A stretch of 64,000 nucleotides of DNA from Paulinella micropora (lineage: Eukaryota; Cercozoa; Imbricatea; Euglyphida). Each line of letters opens with the position of its first letter. Position 1 is the stretch's first letter. A program made the translations under genes and the position numbers. Shown here piece after piece: positions 11,006 to 20,787 of this stretch. The DNA lies in contig BJOX01000351.1 in the NCBI GenBank assembly GCA_009731375.1, positions 461,178 through 525,177 of the forward strand, written 5' to 3'. The notes below the pieces were generated by a model. That model was not told the DNA's origin. It ran no database searches and saw nothing but the letters and a program-made list of their open reading frames with translations.

Positions 11006-11245
11006 TCATTCAACGAGCCTCTGGAGTTGTTTCATCCTTGCGAGGTCAACCTTCTCATTTTCCCTTTTCTCCTTTGCTTTCTTCAATATAACCTCCTTGT
11101 TCTTGTAGTAGTAGTCCTTAGCCCTCTGCTGTGCTTTCTCTTTGTTTTTTATATTATAAATTCTCATCCGATCTGAGTTCCTTTGCCAGATTTCTTCGTT
11201 CCTTTGCCGGATTTCTTCGTCTGTAAATACTTTCGTTCTGCCCAT
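11006..11245 (-). CDS. Small basic helical protein (YYYKNKE-type repeats)
   Basis: A 79-codon ORF with ATG start at 11245. It begins MGRTKVFTDEEIRQRNEEIW and continues with Lys/Glu-rich helix containing KAKDYYYKNKEVILKKAKEK-like repeats, a pattern common in small DNA-associated proteins of giant viruses, virophages and phages. It probably marks the right side of element A. No domain is named with confidence. Confidence 0.5.
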   Translation of the reverse strand: MGRTKVFTDEEIRQRNEEIWQRNSDRMRIYNIKNKEKAQQRAKDYYYKNKEVILKKAKEKRENEKVDLARMKQLQRLVE

Positions 11246-11692
11246 TGTATGTCTTTGTTTTTGAATTTTTCAAAAACAATAATATTATATATATATATTA
11301 CAATTTTTCATTTCTTTAAATAATATTTATTCTTTTATTTACCAACTTTCAATACAGAGCACATTTTTATTTTTGAGAAAAGATAAGGGGGTTCAGGACA
11401 CCACGAAAAACTAAGAAAAGGGGGATAAGGAAGCTTAGTATTAATAGTTTACGAAAAAGTGTGATTTTCTAGTTTTGCTCGTTTTCGTTGATTAATAGGA
11501 GAGCGAAATATGGGGAAATGAGCTAAATTTTATGTTAAGGATATAAAGATAAGTGTCCTATCGTGATATCTATAGTAGTGACAGCTACTACTAGTACTAG
11601 TTGAATTTGGCAAAACAGACGAGAATTAGACTTCACGTAAAATACGGTGATTTTGGCGCTTTGCCGGATTGTTGCTGCTGAGGCCGTCAGTT
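11246..11692. other. AT-rich spacer, right border of element A
   Basis: No ORF is supported. Purine-rich GATAAGGGGGTTCAGG and GAAAAGGGGGATAAGGAAG lie at about 11,384-11,430. The element A end is likely in this stretch, but no terminal repeat was confirmed. Confidence 0.4.
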
Positions 11693-12166
11693 TGTCGTGT
11701 GTTTCTGTTTGTTCTGAGGCTCTTGCAGCTCAACTGAAGTTGGATGGCCTAAATAGACATGGTGAAGAAAAGCCATCAGTCGAGACATTACAGCAGAAGA
11801 TAATACCACTGTAGATGAACTCACTCACACATATGTAACTCCTAGGCGTTGAAAGGGACAAACCAGCGAAGGTTAAATTATCCTATACAATAATTGAATT
11901 GTATGTGCCTCGTTTACAATAGTTCTGCGAAGGGACTATTGTAAACGAGGCAAGTACAATTCAATTATTGTATAGGATAATGTAACCTTCGCTGGTTTGT
12001 CCCTTTCAACGCCTAGGAGTTACATATGTGTGAGTGAGTTCATCTACAGTGCTATTATCTTCTGCTGTAAATGTCTCGACTGATGGCCTTTCTTCGCCAT
12101 GTCTATTTAGGCCATCCAACTTCAGTTGAGCTGCAAGAGCCTCAGAACAAACAGAAACACACGACA
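11693..12166. repeat. 474-bp fold-back (long inverted repeat) carrying a gene fragment
   Basis: Left arm 11693-11923 and right arm 11935-12166 are reverse complements with few mismatches and an 11-nt spacer. The right arm read on the minus strand encodes EALAAQLKLDGLNRHGEERP and then SVETFTAEDNSTVDELTHTY before a stop. The left arm encodes the same start but is broken by a 3-nt loss and indels. It could be a fold-back transposon, a MITE or an inverted duplication of an exon. A (CATA)n array begins exactly at the right arm's end. Confidence 0.8.
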
Positions 12167-12475
12167 TGCATGCATGCATGCATACATACATGCATGCATA
12201 CATGTATACACGCATACACATACATACATACATACATACAAGTCTCATACATACATACATACATACATACGTACATACATACATACTTGCATGCATACAT
12301 AAATACATACATAACATACATACATACGTTATACATACATACATACATACATACATATCTACATGTGTACGTTTAGTACAGCATATGTATGTATGTATGT
12401 ATGTATGCATGCATGCATGCATGCATGTATGTATGTATGTATGTATGTATGTATGTATCATTATTATTATTATTC
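12167..12475. repeat. (CATA)n/(TATG)n and (CATG)n microsatellite, then (ATT)n
   Basis: Imperfect CATA units turn into TATG units at about 12,385, making a loose inverted array, then ATT repeats. ORFs here (strings of MYVC or YIHT) are repeat artefacts. Confidence 0.9.
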
Positions 12476-12652
12476 AGCCCAACCCTTACGGAGTTAAATT
12501 GTGATGCCAATCCAACTATGAATTTTGGTGGTATGCTGGGGAGGAGGATCGTTGAGGCCTCATAAAAGATCTTTAACTCTGCTATGCTGGTTGGTAGCCC
12601 AGGACCCAGTTGAGTGTCAAATTGTTATGGATGGGGTTTTGAGACAGTTCTA
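12476..12652 (-). mobile_element. SINE-like dispersed repeat, copy 1
   Basis: This stretch is the reverse complement of 20449-20627 with many shared blocks (for example TGGTGGTA.GCTGGGGAGGAGG and GTAGCCCAGGACCCAG). Both copies end in (AAT)n on the element strand. No ORF. The length and tail suggest a short non-autonomous retroposon. Confidence 0.65.
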
Positions 12653-12737
12653 TCATACATACATACATACATGCATACATACATATACATACATACATAC
12701 ATCATACATACGCACATGCATAATAATAATAATTATC

Positions 12738-12800
<63 letters not shown>

Positions 12801-12808
12801 TAATAATA
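12653..12808. repeat. (CATA)n followed by (AAT)n microsatellite
   Basis: CATA/CATG units run to about 12,720. AAT units then continue to the LINE 3' end. Confidence 0.9.
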
Positions 12809-12820
12809 GGCTTCCTCAGA

Positions 12821-15800
12821 CTATAGCATCAGATCCAGATCCTGGACATGTGCCTCCATTGGGTCACCGGGGTCAGCCGATCCCAACGCATTGTCAGAAC
12901 ACCAAACAGACATAGCAGCAACAGCAACAGCAGGGGCAGATGGGGGCTGTGAAGTGCATGAAGAGCTAGATGCGAGGGTGTTAGCTGAAGAGAAGAACTC
13001 CGAGACACTACGCTGCGCTCCCGAACCCCTCTCTCTAGCCAGGACGTCCACTCTGCGCGGACGGCCGCGCCGCGCAACATCAACGTCACTTGGGGGAGAG
13101 GGTGGGACAGAAGCTGATGGAACCTCAGTGAGGTCAATCACCTCCTCGCCCCCATCCTCCACCCCAAGCTCCTCCCTTTTACCCTCCCTAGCAGACCAAC
13201 ACTCAGACACATATGATCCAAACAACACATCCAACTTTGGAGGGGGACGCAACGCTGTAACCCCTAACAACGCAGCAAGCCTAAAGTTACTGCGGAAGCG
13301 CGACTTCCCCTGAAAAAACTTACAAAACAATCGTGATTGATCCACAGGCGACATATCATCCCAACCCTGCCGCACAGAGCCCTCCCGCTCCCGCCCAAGC
13401 AACACATCCTCCACCACAACCTCACCGCCTACGACCTCACCACCCTCCTCACTCCCTCCATCCCCCTCAGCACCCCCCACAGCCATGCCACCGAGCCTCT
13501 GCATACTCAGCAACAGCTGCTTACGTCTCCCCTCATGCATGGGGCAATCCCATAAGAAGTGCGCAAGGGACTCATTGACATCATCATGACAACAGAAGCA
13601 GCGAGGGGACATGCCACTGACCAACTTGCTGCGGTACAACCGAAGGCGGTTGTTGCAGCTGAGCAACCTTCTCCGAAGCAGATTATAATGCGCATCATCA
13701 AGGGCTACCCATCTTGGGAACTCCTTAGTTCCAAAGACTTGTCTTAGGATGACTCGCAGGCCATCAGTAAGATCGCTGCCTGCCTCTCGCTTGTCCCACA
13801 TCAGTTGCTGCACCATCTTGACGTCCTGCTGAAGGGCCCACTTGTCCACAGTCGAACTCCAACCCTCGAGGTCCTTCTCTGAGCTATTTAGGAGCTCCTG
13901 AAGCCCTTGTTGTAGATCCATTGAGTCCCTGATAGCGCCTTCGGCCTCCGCAGTCCAGTCGGATTTGACTTGAGATGCGATGACAGGAAATCGCTTCTCC
14001 GGTAGAACACGCAGCCGTCCATAGAACTTCAGTTGCGCCGCCCGCCGCAAACGCTCCGCACTCAAAGAGCGCGCCAGAAAGAGTGTAATCCACTTGCTTG
14101 TCTTAGGGCTGATGCCGAGAATCATCCTCATGGGGCGCAGCATTGCTGCCTCCAGCTTGGTGAGCTGCGATACGGGGGCACGCCAGACATCGAAGGCGTA
14201 CTTCAGCTTGGCCCCCACAAGTTGATTCCAGCACATGAGACGATACCTAGCTTGTATCTCACCTGCACACCACAAAGAGTACCAACCTGCGGTGGCGACT
14301 TCAGTGACACGCGTAGCCCGCAGGGCCTGCTCCTTCCACTTCAGGTCGTCGGTGATAACCACTCCCAGGTACTTGTACTGACTGGTGACACAAAGCTTCT
14401 GGCCGCGAAACCACACCACGGGCTCACCTCGCTCCCTGATACTTGGTCGTTTCGCCTTGCTCGACGTGTAAATGGGCATGATTTCCGTCTTGCCGGGCTT
14501 CAAGTTGACTTCCAGCCGGTAATCTTCCGCGAACTTGGCCACAACATTGACCATCTTCTGGAGCTCGGTGCGACTGTGAGCGATGAGGGCCACGTCGTCC
14601 GCGTATAGAAGTGCCTTGATGTCGTTCAGCCGCTTCACATCCGTGATCTTGAGGGCACTCGCCAGCCGATCACACAGCTCATCCATAAAGACGTTGAAGA
14701 GTGTGGGAGAGAGAGGGGACCCCTGTTGGACGCCTACACCCTCCAGTACTTCGGGGGTGAGTGCTCCATCAACTAGCACTTGCGACGAAGTCTGCTCGTA
14801 GCACCTGCGTAGCGTGCGCCAGAACTTGCCCCTTACACCCAGCTTCCAGAGCCTCTCAAATAGGCCATCTCTCCAAACAGACGGGAAAGCCTTGCGTAGA
14901 TCGACGAACAGGACATACGACTCCCGCTTCTGCTGCTGACGCCCCTTCAACCTCTGCCAAAGGGTAAAGACCTGATCCGTAGTGCGACGCCCCGGGCGGA
15001 AGCCTCCCTGCTCTGGACGTAGCTTATCCGGGCCATCCACGAAGAGCGTTAGACGAGTAGCTAATAAGGACAGATACAGCTTACCAAGGCAACTAATAAT
15101 CGAGATATCCCTCCAGTTGTCAGGATCCGTAGGATCCCCACCCTTGGGGATATTGACGATGATTCCCTTGCCCCAAGCTTTTGGAGTCCTCTCGGCTTCT
15201 CGAATCCAGTTGAAGTACTGCGTTAAGTAGCCATTGATGTAGGCGCCGCCATACTTGAGCATCTCGTTCTTCACTTTGTCCTCGCCACAAGCTTTGTGGT
15301 TATTCAGGGCACGTTGCCTTGCAAGGACCTCCTCTTGCGTGAACGGCTTGTCCAGCTCTTCGCAAGTGTCTTCACCTACTTCGTGCTCCTTCATAGCCCG
15401 GGCCACCTCATCTCTGAAGCGATCGTTCCAGTGGAACTGCCGCTTAGCTTCGGCTTCCTCCCACTCCAGCGAGCCTGCTTCTGCACAGCACTCCACCACA
15501 ACAGCCGCACTTGCCGGATTTTCCCGTGGCTTCACCGAATTTTTCCGAAATTCCTCCCACCGAGCGACCTTTTCCGGCAGCGTACACGCCAGTGAGCCAT
15601 CCTCCCTTTGCACCGGCGCGGAGACCTTCGTTCTGCGTGCCCCGCCAAGCCGCTTCGCGAGTAGCCAAAAGCGCTTTGAGGATTGCTCGCGTTGACATTT
15701 GACCGCTTCTTCCTGCACTTGCTTGAAGGAGGCGGACTTCTTGGCCCGAGTTGCCTTCCGAATTTGCTTGCGGAGCCGTAGCCAATTCAGACGGGCTTCC

Positions 15801-17929
15801 GCATTCGATTCATCCCTCCTGTATGCTGCGTAGGCCTCCCGGCGCTGCTGAATGAGCTCCTTTAGCTCCCCGTCGAACCAATTGTTGGTGAAACGGGGTC
15901 GTATACATCTGGAGCCAAGGACCCGGTGCGCCGCCATTCGGAAGGACTGCGCCACTCGCTCGGTGACGTCATCTACCACCCGTTGGCTGTCGGCACCACC
16001 CGATAGGTCAAGCTCAGGCAGCTGATGCACTCCAAGCTTCTGTAGGCAATGCTGGAATACGTCATCGAACTTGTCGCGTAGATAATCCAGCGCTTGCTTC
16101 GCAGCGTGATCATTACCCGAGACACCAGCACCAATAAGCTTATCAACACGAAAGGACCTGTAAGGTTTCGCAGCCCGCTTTGGCCGGCGCTGGCCGCTCC
16201 ACGTCAGTTCGGCCCATACTGCCTTGTGGTCCGTATCAAGATCATCTTCGCATACTCCGAACTTTGCTCCAGATGCCAAGCCAGGCGACGCGCAGATGTA
16301 ATCGAGGAGGTGCTTGCCTGTGCCCATGCCGCGCTGCTCACGCCGGGACCACCAGTAGGACCCTTCCACTGGGCACGAGAAGCCGCTCAGATTTCGCAGG
16401 CCCGTAGCGACGAGGACAGCCGCGAGTCTCTTGCCGTTCTCCGAACGTACCGGTGCTCCCTTATCATCGACCTCCCCGTGCTGACCGACGATGCCCTCCT
16501 CTTTTCGGCTGCATGCCGGCCCGAGCTTCGCGTTGGCATCCGCCACCGTGACCACAAGACCTTTGGCTCCAAAAAAAGCTATAGCTGCCTGCCAGGCCGC
16601 ATACGCCTCTGACGACTCTTCTTCCTGCGTTTCCTGGGGAAAGTAGCCGTTGCCCACATAGATATCCTGAGCGCCGGTAACACCCGAGGCGATACGCAGC
16701 CACACTTGCTGCCGGTGGTCGACGGGGGCTGACACCAGGTTGCAATACGGACCAAGGAAGTTAGCCACCGCGAATAGAACCCCACCCTTGCAGCGATTTT
16801 TCTCGCTGACCTCCGCAGGTTTTCCAAAAATCCGGAATCCATCCAGGCTGCATTTGGAAAGTTGCTTCTTGCCCATGCGGTGCTCCTGAGCCCCGATGAC
16901 TAGCCAGCCCTCGTGCTTGTAGAATGATGCCCATTCCGCCGTGCCTACGTTGTCGTATCCCGTTTTACCCTGCCAGTTGTGACTCGCGACGAGTAGCTTG
17001 AAGCCGGTATCGAACTGCTTGGAGCGGTGCTTCTTGGCTCGTTTCCGGACCCGACGGCCGCGCTTGGCTTCCGCCCTCGTGCTGCCCCCCTCTGCAGGTG
17101 CTTGCGCAGGTTGGTCCCCCACTGCACTGGCCGCCGAATGCAGGGGCACCACATGCACATCAGCACACTCAGACACACACTTAGGTGCATCGGCAGCCAA
17201 TTCCGAAGACACCACCTGCACATCATCGACACATTCTTCATGCAGAGGCAAGACGCGATATCCCGTCGCAGCTTCCTCCTTCCGGACCGCCGCTTCCCCA
17301 CGCAGATGGATGCGAATAAGCCTTCGGACACGTTCCCTGTCCCTGAACCTGCGCCCAAGGGCCACATTGACCCCTCTGCCGAAGAATTTGAGATGTTTGA
17401 GTTGCTGCAACGCCGTCTGCCTGCTGTCATCGTCCTCGTAGACCAGCTCCAGGTGACGAGACATTCGCTGGCCTTGCCACTCCATTACCGGGACCACCAG
17501 ACCAAGACCGCTCATTTTGGAGGCGATCTCCTGTAGATTGGCGCGTTCTGAGAGCCCCCAGACAATCAGATTACGCCCGTCCTTGTCGTACCGATCTACC
17601 CGCCGGTACCGTCGAGGCGGCGGTGCCATCTGCCATATAGCGCCGCTCGCCTTATGTTGAAGCGCCGACCCGTGTGCCAGGTTTGGGGAGGAAGGATGAG
17701 GCGCAGCTAAGATAGCCTCTCCACGTGGTTCAGGAATTCCGTCATATACGCGAGCCCTCATCCTCCCATCCTGGGACATCGGGCCAGAGCCCGTCGAAGA
17801 GGCATTCCCACGGGGATTGTCCAGGTCTTCGGCGATTCTACCTTGTCCCATAAGGGCCACAGTGGTAGCTCCGTGCTTCGCGTATTTGTAATCCATTGAG
17901 AGTAGTAGACGGCCAATGTCGCTGGCCAT
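12821..17929 (-). CDS. LINE polyprotein: RRM-like N region, APE endonuclease, reverse transcriptase, CCHC finger
   Basis: About 1,700 codons without interruption. The first ATG is at 17929; an upstream GTG is unlikely as start. An ORF1-like RRM (NLIVWGLSE ... FFGRGVNVALG) covers residues about 120-210. The endonuclease/exonuclease/phosphatase domain covers about 312-578, with GAQEHR (catalytic Glu), VADANAKLG and DTDHKAV (catalytic Asp-His). The reverse transcriptase covers about 865-1180, with EQGGFRPGRRTTDQVF, VDLRKAFPSV, QQGSPLSPTLFN and LLYADDVAL. A zf-RVT-type C-x2-C-x8-H-x4-C finger sits near residue 1445-1463. No RNase H is seen. The enzyme nicks target DNA and copies its RNA there. 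ORF1-like and ORF2-like parts lie in one frame. An intact frame amid so many broken ones suggests recent activity. Confidence 0.93.
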   Translation of the reverse strand: MASDIGRLLLSMDYKYAKHGATTVALMGQGRIAEDLDNPRGNASSTGSGPMSQDGRMRARVYDGIPEPRGEAILAAPHPSSPNLAHGSALQHKASGAIWQMAPPPRRYRRVDRYDKDGRNLIVWGLSERANLQEIASKMSGLGLVVPVMEWQGQRMSRHLELVYEDDDSRQTALQQLKHLKFFGRGVNVALGRRFRDRERVRRLIRIHLRGEAAVRKEEAATGYRVLPLHEECVDDVQVVSSELAADAPKCVSECADVHVVPLHSAASAVGDQPAQAPAEGGSTRAEAKRGRRVRKRAKKHRSKQFDTGFKLLVASHNWQGKTGYDNVGTAEWASFYKHEGWLVIGAQEHRMGKKQLSKCSLDGFRIFGKPAEVSEKNRCKGGVLFAVANFLGPYCNLVSAPVDHRQQVWLRIASGVTGAQDIYVGNGYFPQETQEEESSEAYAAWQAAIAFFGAKGLVVTVADANAKLGPACSRKEEGIVGQHGEVDDKGAPVRSENGKRLAAVLVATGLRNLSGFSCPVEGSYWWSRREQRGMGTGKHLLDYICASPGLASGAKFGVCEDDLDTDHKAVWAELTWSGQRRPKRAAKPYRSFRVDKLIGAGVSGNDHAAKQALDYLRDKFDDVFQHCLQKLGVHQLPELDLSGGADSQRVVDDVTERVAQSFRMAAHRVLGSRCIRPRFTNNWFDGELKELIQQRREAYAAYRRDESNAEARLNWLRLRKQIRKATRAKKSASFKQVQEEAVKCQREQSSKRFWLLAKRLGGARRTKVSAPVQREDGSLACTLPEKVARWEEFRKNSVKPRENPASAAVVVECCAEAGSLEWEEAEAKRQFHWNDRFRDEVARAMKEHEVGEDTCEELDKPFTQEEVLARQRALNNHKACGEDKVKNEMLKYGGAYINGYLTQYFNWIREAERTPKAWGKGIIVNIPKGGDPTDPDNWRDISIISCLGKLYLSLLATRLTLFVDGPDKLRPEQGGFRPGRRTTDQVFTLWQRLKGRQQQKRESYVLFVDLRKAFPSVWRDGLFERLWKLGVRGKFWRTLRRCYEQTSSQVLVDGALTPEVLEGVGVQQGSPLSPTLFNVFMDELCDRLASALKITDVKRLNDIKALLYADDVALIAHSRTELQKMVNVVAKFAEDYRLEVNLKPGKTEIMPIYTSSKAKRPSIRERGEPVVWFRGQKLCVTSQYKYLGVVITDDLKWKEQALRATRVTEVATAGWYSLWCAGEIQARYRLMCWNQLVGAKLKYAFDVWRAPVSQLTKLEAAMLRPMRMILGISPKTSKWITLFLARSLSAERLRRAAQLKFYGRLRVLPEKRFPVIASQVKSDWTAEAEGAIRDSMDLQQGLQELLNSSEKDLEGWSSTVDKWALQQDVKMVQQLMWDKREAGSDLTDGLRVILRQVFGTKEFPRWVALDDAHYNLLRRRLLSCNNRLRLYRSKLVSGMSPRCFCCHDDVNESLAHFLWDCPMHEGRRKQLLLSMQRLGGMAVGGAEGDGGSEEGGEVVGGEVVVEDVLLGREREGSVRQGWDDMSPVDQSRLFCKFFQGKSRFRSNFRLAALLGVTALRPPPKLDVLFGSYVSECWSAREGKREELGVEDGGEEVIDLTEVPSASVPPSPPSDVDVARRGRPRRVDVLARERGSGAQRSVSEFFSSANTLASSSSCTSQPPSAPAVAVAAMSVWCSDNALGSADPGDPMEAHVQDLDLML

Positions 17930-18920
17930 CACCGCCGCGCCTCTTTACGCCGAGGAAAGCGCCCGTCCATGCAAATAGCATCGGCGGTATCTGCAACACA
18001 CACTACACGCATTTCCGCCGGTGTCACTGGACGCTGCCGCGTCGCTTCGTGCCCTTCGGCGCCCGCCAGCACCCCCAGCGTCGCCAGAACCTGCCTCACG
18101 CACTACACACACTCTCCATCGCATCGCCAACGCCTCTACTCTCATGCCTTATGGACTTTCAGCTGCTCCTAACAATACACATCATGAGGTACGGGTGTCC
18201 CCGAGTGGAGCCAGATCGGACGGCGTGCCGCTGAAACTCCTTCCCCCACGTGGGTATAGAAGGCGCGAACCTAGCGGTACCTATAGGGTCTTACAGACAA
18301 GTATAGTAATCCCAGCCGAAGCTGCTCAGTTAGAAATGCAACGGTGGAGGGTGTGAATGCATGGGGCAAGGCACGGCAACGCAGCAAGGCACTGGCAAGG
18401 CATTGGGACCGACTGAAGCCCCTCTCCAACGTGCGCTCATCATGTGTTCCAGTTAGGCAACCCCGAAGAAGCGAAGATAGGGAGGAGACAAAACCCAGAT
18501 AGGATGAAGATAGGATTAACATGAAGCCGAAATGGAGCCGAGTTGGAACAGGTCAACTCAGCCCCATCTCGGCTCAATGTGAATCCTATCTTCAACCCAT
18601 CTCGGTACTGTTTCCTCCGAATGCTCACCTCAACAAGATCACCAAACCGGAACTGGAAGCCCCCAGGCATTTACTCGGCAGGAAATTCGGCGAAAATGGG
18701 CTAACCAGGAAACCAGACCCAAACCAACAGCCAAGAAAAACGAGCCAACCAACAATCCAACAGACAACCCCACAACCTGCCTGGCCGAACCCCTACCGAG
18801 TAAATGCCCAGTTGAGAGTTGCGCATATCCCGGTGACCGCCCTCCCCAAGCGGTCACCTTCGTGGGGAGAGGCCCAACCACCTCCTCTTCCCATGGAGTG
18901 CCATCTTGTGCACCCCTCCA

Positions 18921-18921
<1 letters not shown>
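17930..18921 (-). other. Probable 5' untranslated leader of the LINE
   Basis: About 990 bp between the ORF start and the upstream (AAT)n, moderately GC-rich near the gene. Short ORFs on both strands show no family motifs. An imperfect inverted motif around CCGAGATGG/GGCTCCATTTCGGC (about 18,520-18,610) could fold. A promoter or ribosome-entry role is only an inference. Confidence 0.45.
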
Positions 18922-18998
<77 letters not shown>

Positions 18999-19023
18999 TA
19001 ATAATAATAATAACAATAATAAT
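18922..19023. repeat. (AAT)n microsatellite between two LINE copies
   Basis: About 34 AAT units, with two AAC variants near the end. Confidence 0.95.
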
Positions 19024-19087
19024 AGTGCTTCTCTGTCAATGGCTGATGCATTTCTGCACATGCGCCTCCATCGTCTCACCCGTGAGG
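19024..19087 (-). mobile_element. 3' end of a second related LINE, cut by a gap
   Basis: The minus strand encodes TGETMEAHVQKCISH before a stop, matching PGDPMEAHVQDLDLML at the end of the full LINE ORF. It directly abuts (AAT)n. The same 64 bases recur at 20,705-20,766. Confidence 0.7.
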
Positions 19088-20048
19088 NNNNNNNNNNNNN
19101 NNNNNNNNNNNNNNNNNNNNNNNNNNNNNNNNNNNNNNNNNNNNNNNNNNNNNNNNNNNNNNNNNNNNNNNNNNNNNNNNNNNNNNNNNNNNNNNNNNNN
19201 NNNNNNNNNNNNNNNNNNNNNNNNNNNNNNNNNNNNNNNNNNNNNNNNNNNNNNNNNNNNNNNNNNNNNNNNNNNNNNNNNNNNNNNNNNNNNNNNNNNN
19301 NNNNNNNNNNNNNNNNNNNNNNNNNNNNNNNNNNNNNNNNNNNNNNNNNNNNNNNNNNNNNNNNNNNNNNNNNNNNNNNNNNNNNNNNNNNNNNNNNNNN
19401 NNNNNNNNNNNNNNNNNNNNNNNNNNNNNNNNNNNNNNNNNNNNNNNNNNNNNNNNNNNNNNNNNNNNNNNNNNNNNNNNNNNNNNNNNNNNNNNNNNNN
19501 NNNNNNNNNNNNNNNNNNNNNNNNNNNNNNNNNNNNNNNNNNNNNNNNNNNNNNNNNNNNNNNNNNNNNNNNNNNNNNNNNNNNNNNNNNNNNNNNNNNN
19601 NNNNNNNNNNNNNNNNNNNNNNNNNNNNNNNNNNNNNNNNNNNNNNNNNNNNNNNNNNNNNNNNNNNNNNNNNNNNNNNNNNNNNNNNNNNNNNNNNNNN
19701 NNNNNNNNNNNNNNNNNNNNNNNNNNNNNNNNNNNNNNNNNNNNNNNNNNNNNNNNNNNNNNNNNNNNNNNNNNNNNNNNNNNNNNNNNNNNNNNNNNNN
19801 NNNNNNNNNNNNNNNNNNNNNNNNNNNNNNNNNNNNNNNNNNNNNNNNNNNNNNNNNNNNNNNNNNNNNNNNNNNNNNNNNNNNNNNNNNNNNNNNNNNN
19901 NNNNNNNNNNNNNNNNNNNNNNNNNNNNNNNNNNNNNNNNNNNNNNNNNNNNNNNNNNNNNNNNNNNNNNNNNNNNNNNNNNNNNNNNNNNNNNNNNNNN
20001 NNNNNNNNNNNNNNNNNNNNNNNNNNNNNNNNNNNNNNNNNNNNNNNN
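19088..20048. other. Assembly gap (961 N)
   Basis: Run of N. It interrupts a LINE copy whose 3' end lies just left, so the gap probably hides LINE sequence. Confidence 0.99.
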
Positions 20049-20093
<45 letters not shown>

Positions 20094-20164
20094 CATGATC
20101 ATAATCATGATCATAATCATGATAAGAATCATGATCATGGTAATAATCATGATCAAGATAATAC

Positions 20165-20212
<48 letters not shown>
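20049..20212. repeat. (AAT)n with an (ATCATG)-type core
   Basis: AAT units on both sides of about 70 bp of AATCATGATCAT variants (20,090-20,165), which are partly palindromic. Confidence 0.9.
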
Positions 20213-20214
<2 letters not shown>

Positions 20215-20448
20215 TATCTGAGGCGTACTGATGCAGCTAATGGCATATCCTCAACGGACATAAGCCTCCAATACCCTTGTTCGAGGTCCTCCACCCCCCC
20301 GTGTCAGTCTCTCGCCTGATGATCGGGGCCACCGATGGAGCTCCTGAGGGCAAGACTGCACTAAGCCGAGGTTATTCCGCAGTCCCAGCAACCTCTTGCA
20401 AGACGTCACCGAATGTGCAAGTGCATACACCAAGCGCGGTTGCTAGAG
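20213..20448. other. Unassigned sequence next to (AAT)n, possibly another retroelement 3' end
   Basis: A minus-strand open stretch ends ...GYWRLMSVEDMPLAASVRLRY at the (AAT)n border, similar in position to the LINE 3' ends but not in sequence. No confident family. Confidence 0.3.
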
Positions 20449-20617
20449 CTGCCTCGAAACCCCACCCATAACAATCTGGTGTCTGCTGGGTCCTGGGCTA
20501 TCAACCAGCATATGCGGAGTTTAAGATCTTTTACGCGCGCAACGACCCTCCTCCCCAGCATCTACCACCAAAGGGTTATGAGTTGGCGTCACAGTTTAAT
20601 GCCTTGAGGCCATCGGG

Positions 20618-20627
<10 letters not shown>
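20449..20627 (+). mobile_element. SINE-like dispersed repeat, copy 2
   Basis: Inverted relative to copy 1 at 12,476-12,652 and about 70-75% similar by eye. It ends in GGGCTGAATAATAAT, so the (AAT)n forms its 3' tail. Confidence 0.65.
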
Positions 20628-20699
<72 letters not shown>

Positions 20700-20703
20700 A
20701 ATA
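20622..20703. repeat. (AAT)n microsatellite
   Basis: About 26 AAT units with one AAC. Confidence 0.95.
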
Positions 20704-20787
20704 GTGCTTCTCTGTCAATGGCTGATGCATTTCTGCACATGCGCCTCCATCGTCTCACCCGTGAGGGGAGTACGAAGAATTGACGAT
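20704..20787 (-). mobile_element. 3' end of a third related LINE, cut by a gap
   Basis: Repeats the 19,024-19,087 sequence without change, then continues 20 bases (GTACGAAGAATTGACGAT) to the gap. The minus strand reads SSILRTPLTGETMEAHVQ. Confidence 0.7.

Larger units (their letters stand above)
1..11300. mobile_element. Polinton-like / polinton-like-virus element A (decayed, left end outside window)
   Basis: The block holds a fibre gene, a retroviral-type integrase, a protein-primed family B polymerase and several small AT-rich ORFs on both strands, a combination typical of Polintons/Mavericks and polinton-like viruses. The fibre, integrase and polymerase are broken by frameshifts, so this copy looks dead or badly sequenced. 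Capsid, penton, protease and ATPase genes are not seen and may lie left of the window. The right edge is approximate; no terminal inverted repeat could be confirmed. Its polymerase is clearly different from that of element B, so it is a separate family. Confidence 0.8.
12809..18921 (-). mobile_element. Apparently full-length LINE (APE-type non-LTR retrotransposon) inside (AAT)n
   Basis: The element runs on the minus strand from about 18,921 (5' end) to about 12,809 (3' end). Pure (AAT)n lies on both sides: 12,721-12,808 and 18,922-19,023. It has about 1 kb of 5' leader, one long ORF and almost no 3' UTR. Two further 3' ends of related elements at 19,024 and 20,704 also abut (AAT)n. The flanks suggest insertion into, or preference for, this microsatellite. 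The exact ends are inferred from where the repeat stops. Confidence 0.75.

Noticed and set aside
12006-12826. ORFs made of MYVC, YIHT or poly-N/I strings
   Set aside because: Translations of CATA/TATG and AAT microsatellites.
13333-17536. Plus-strand ORFs opposite the LINE
   Set aside because: GC-rich antisense shadows of the intact 1,700-codon frame.
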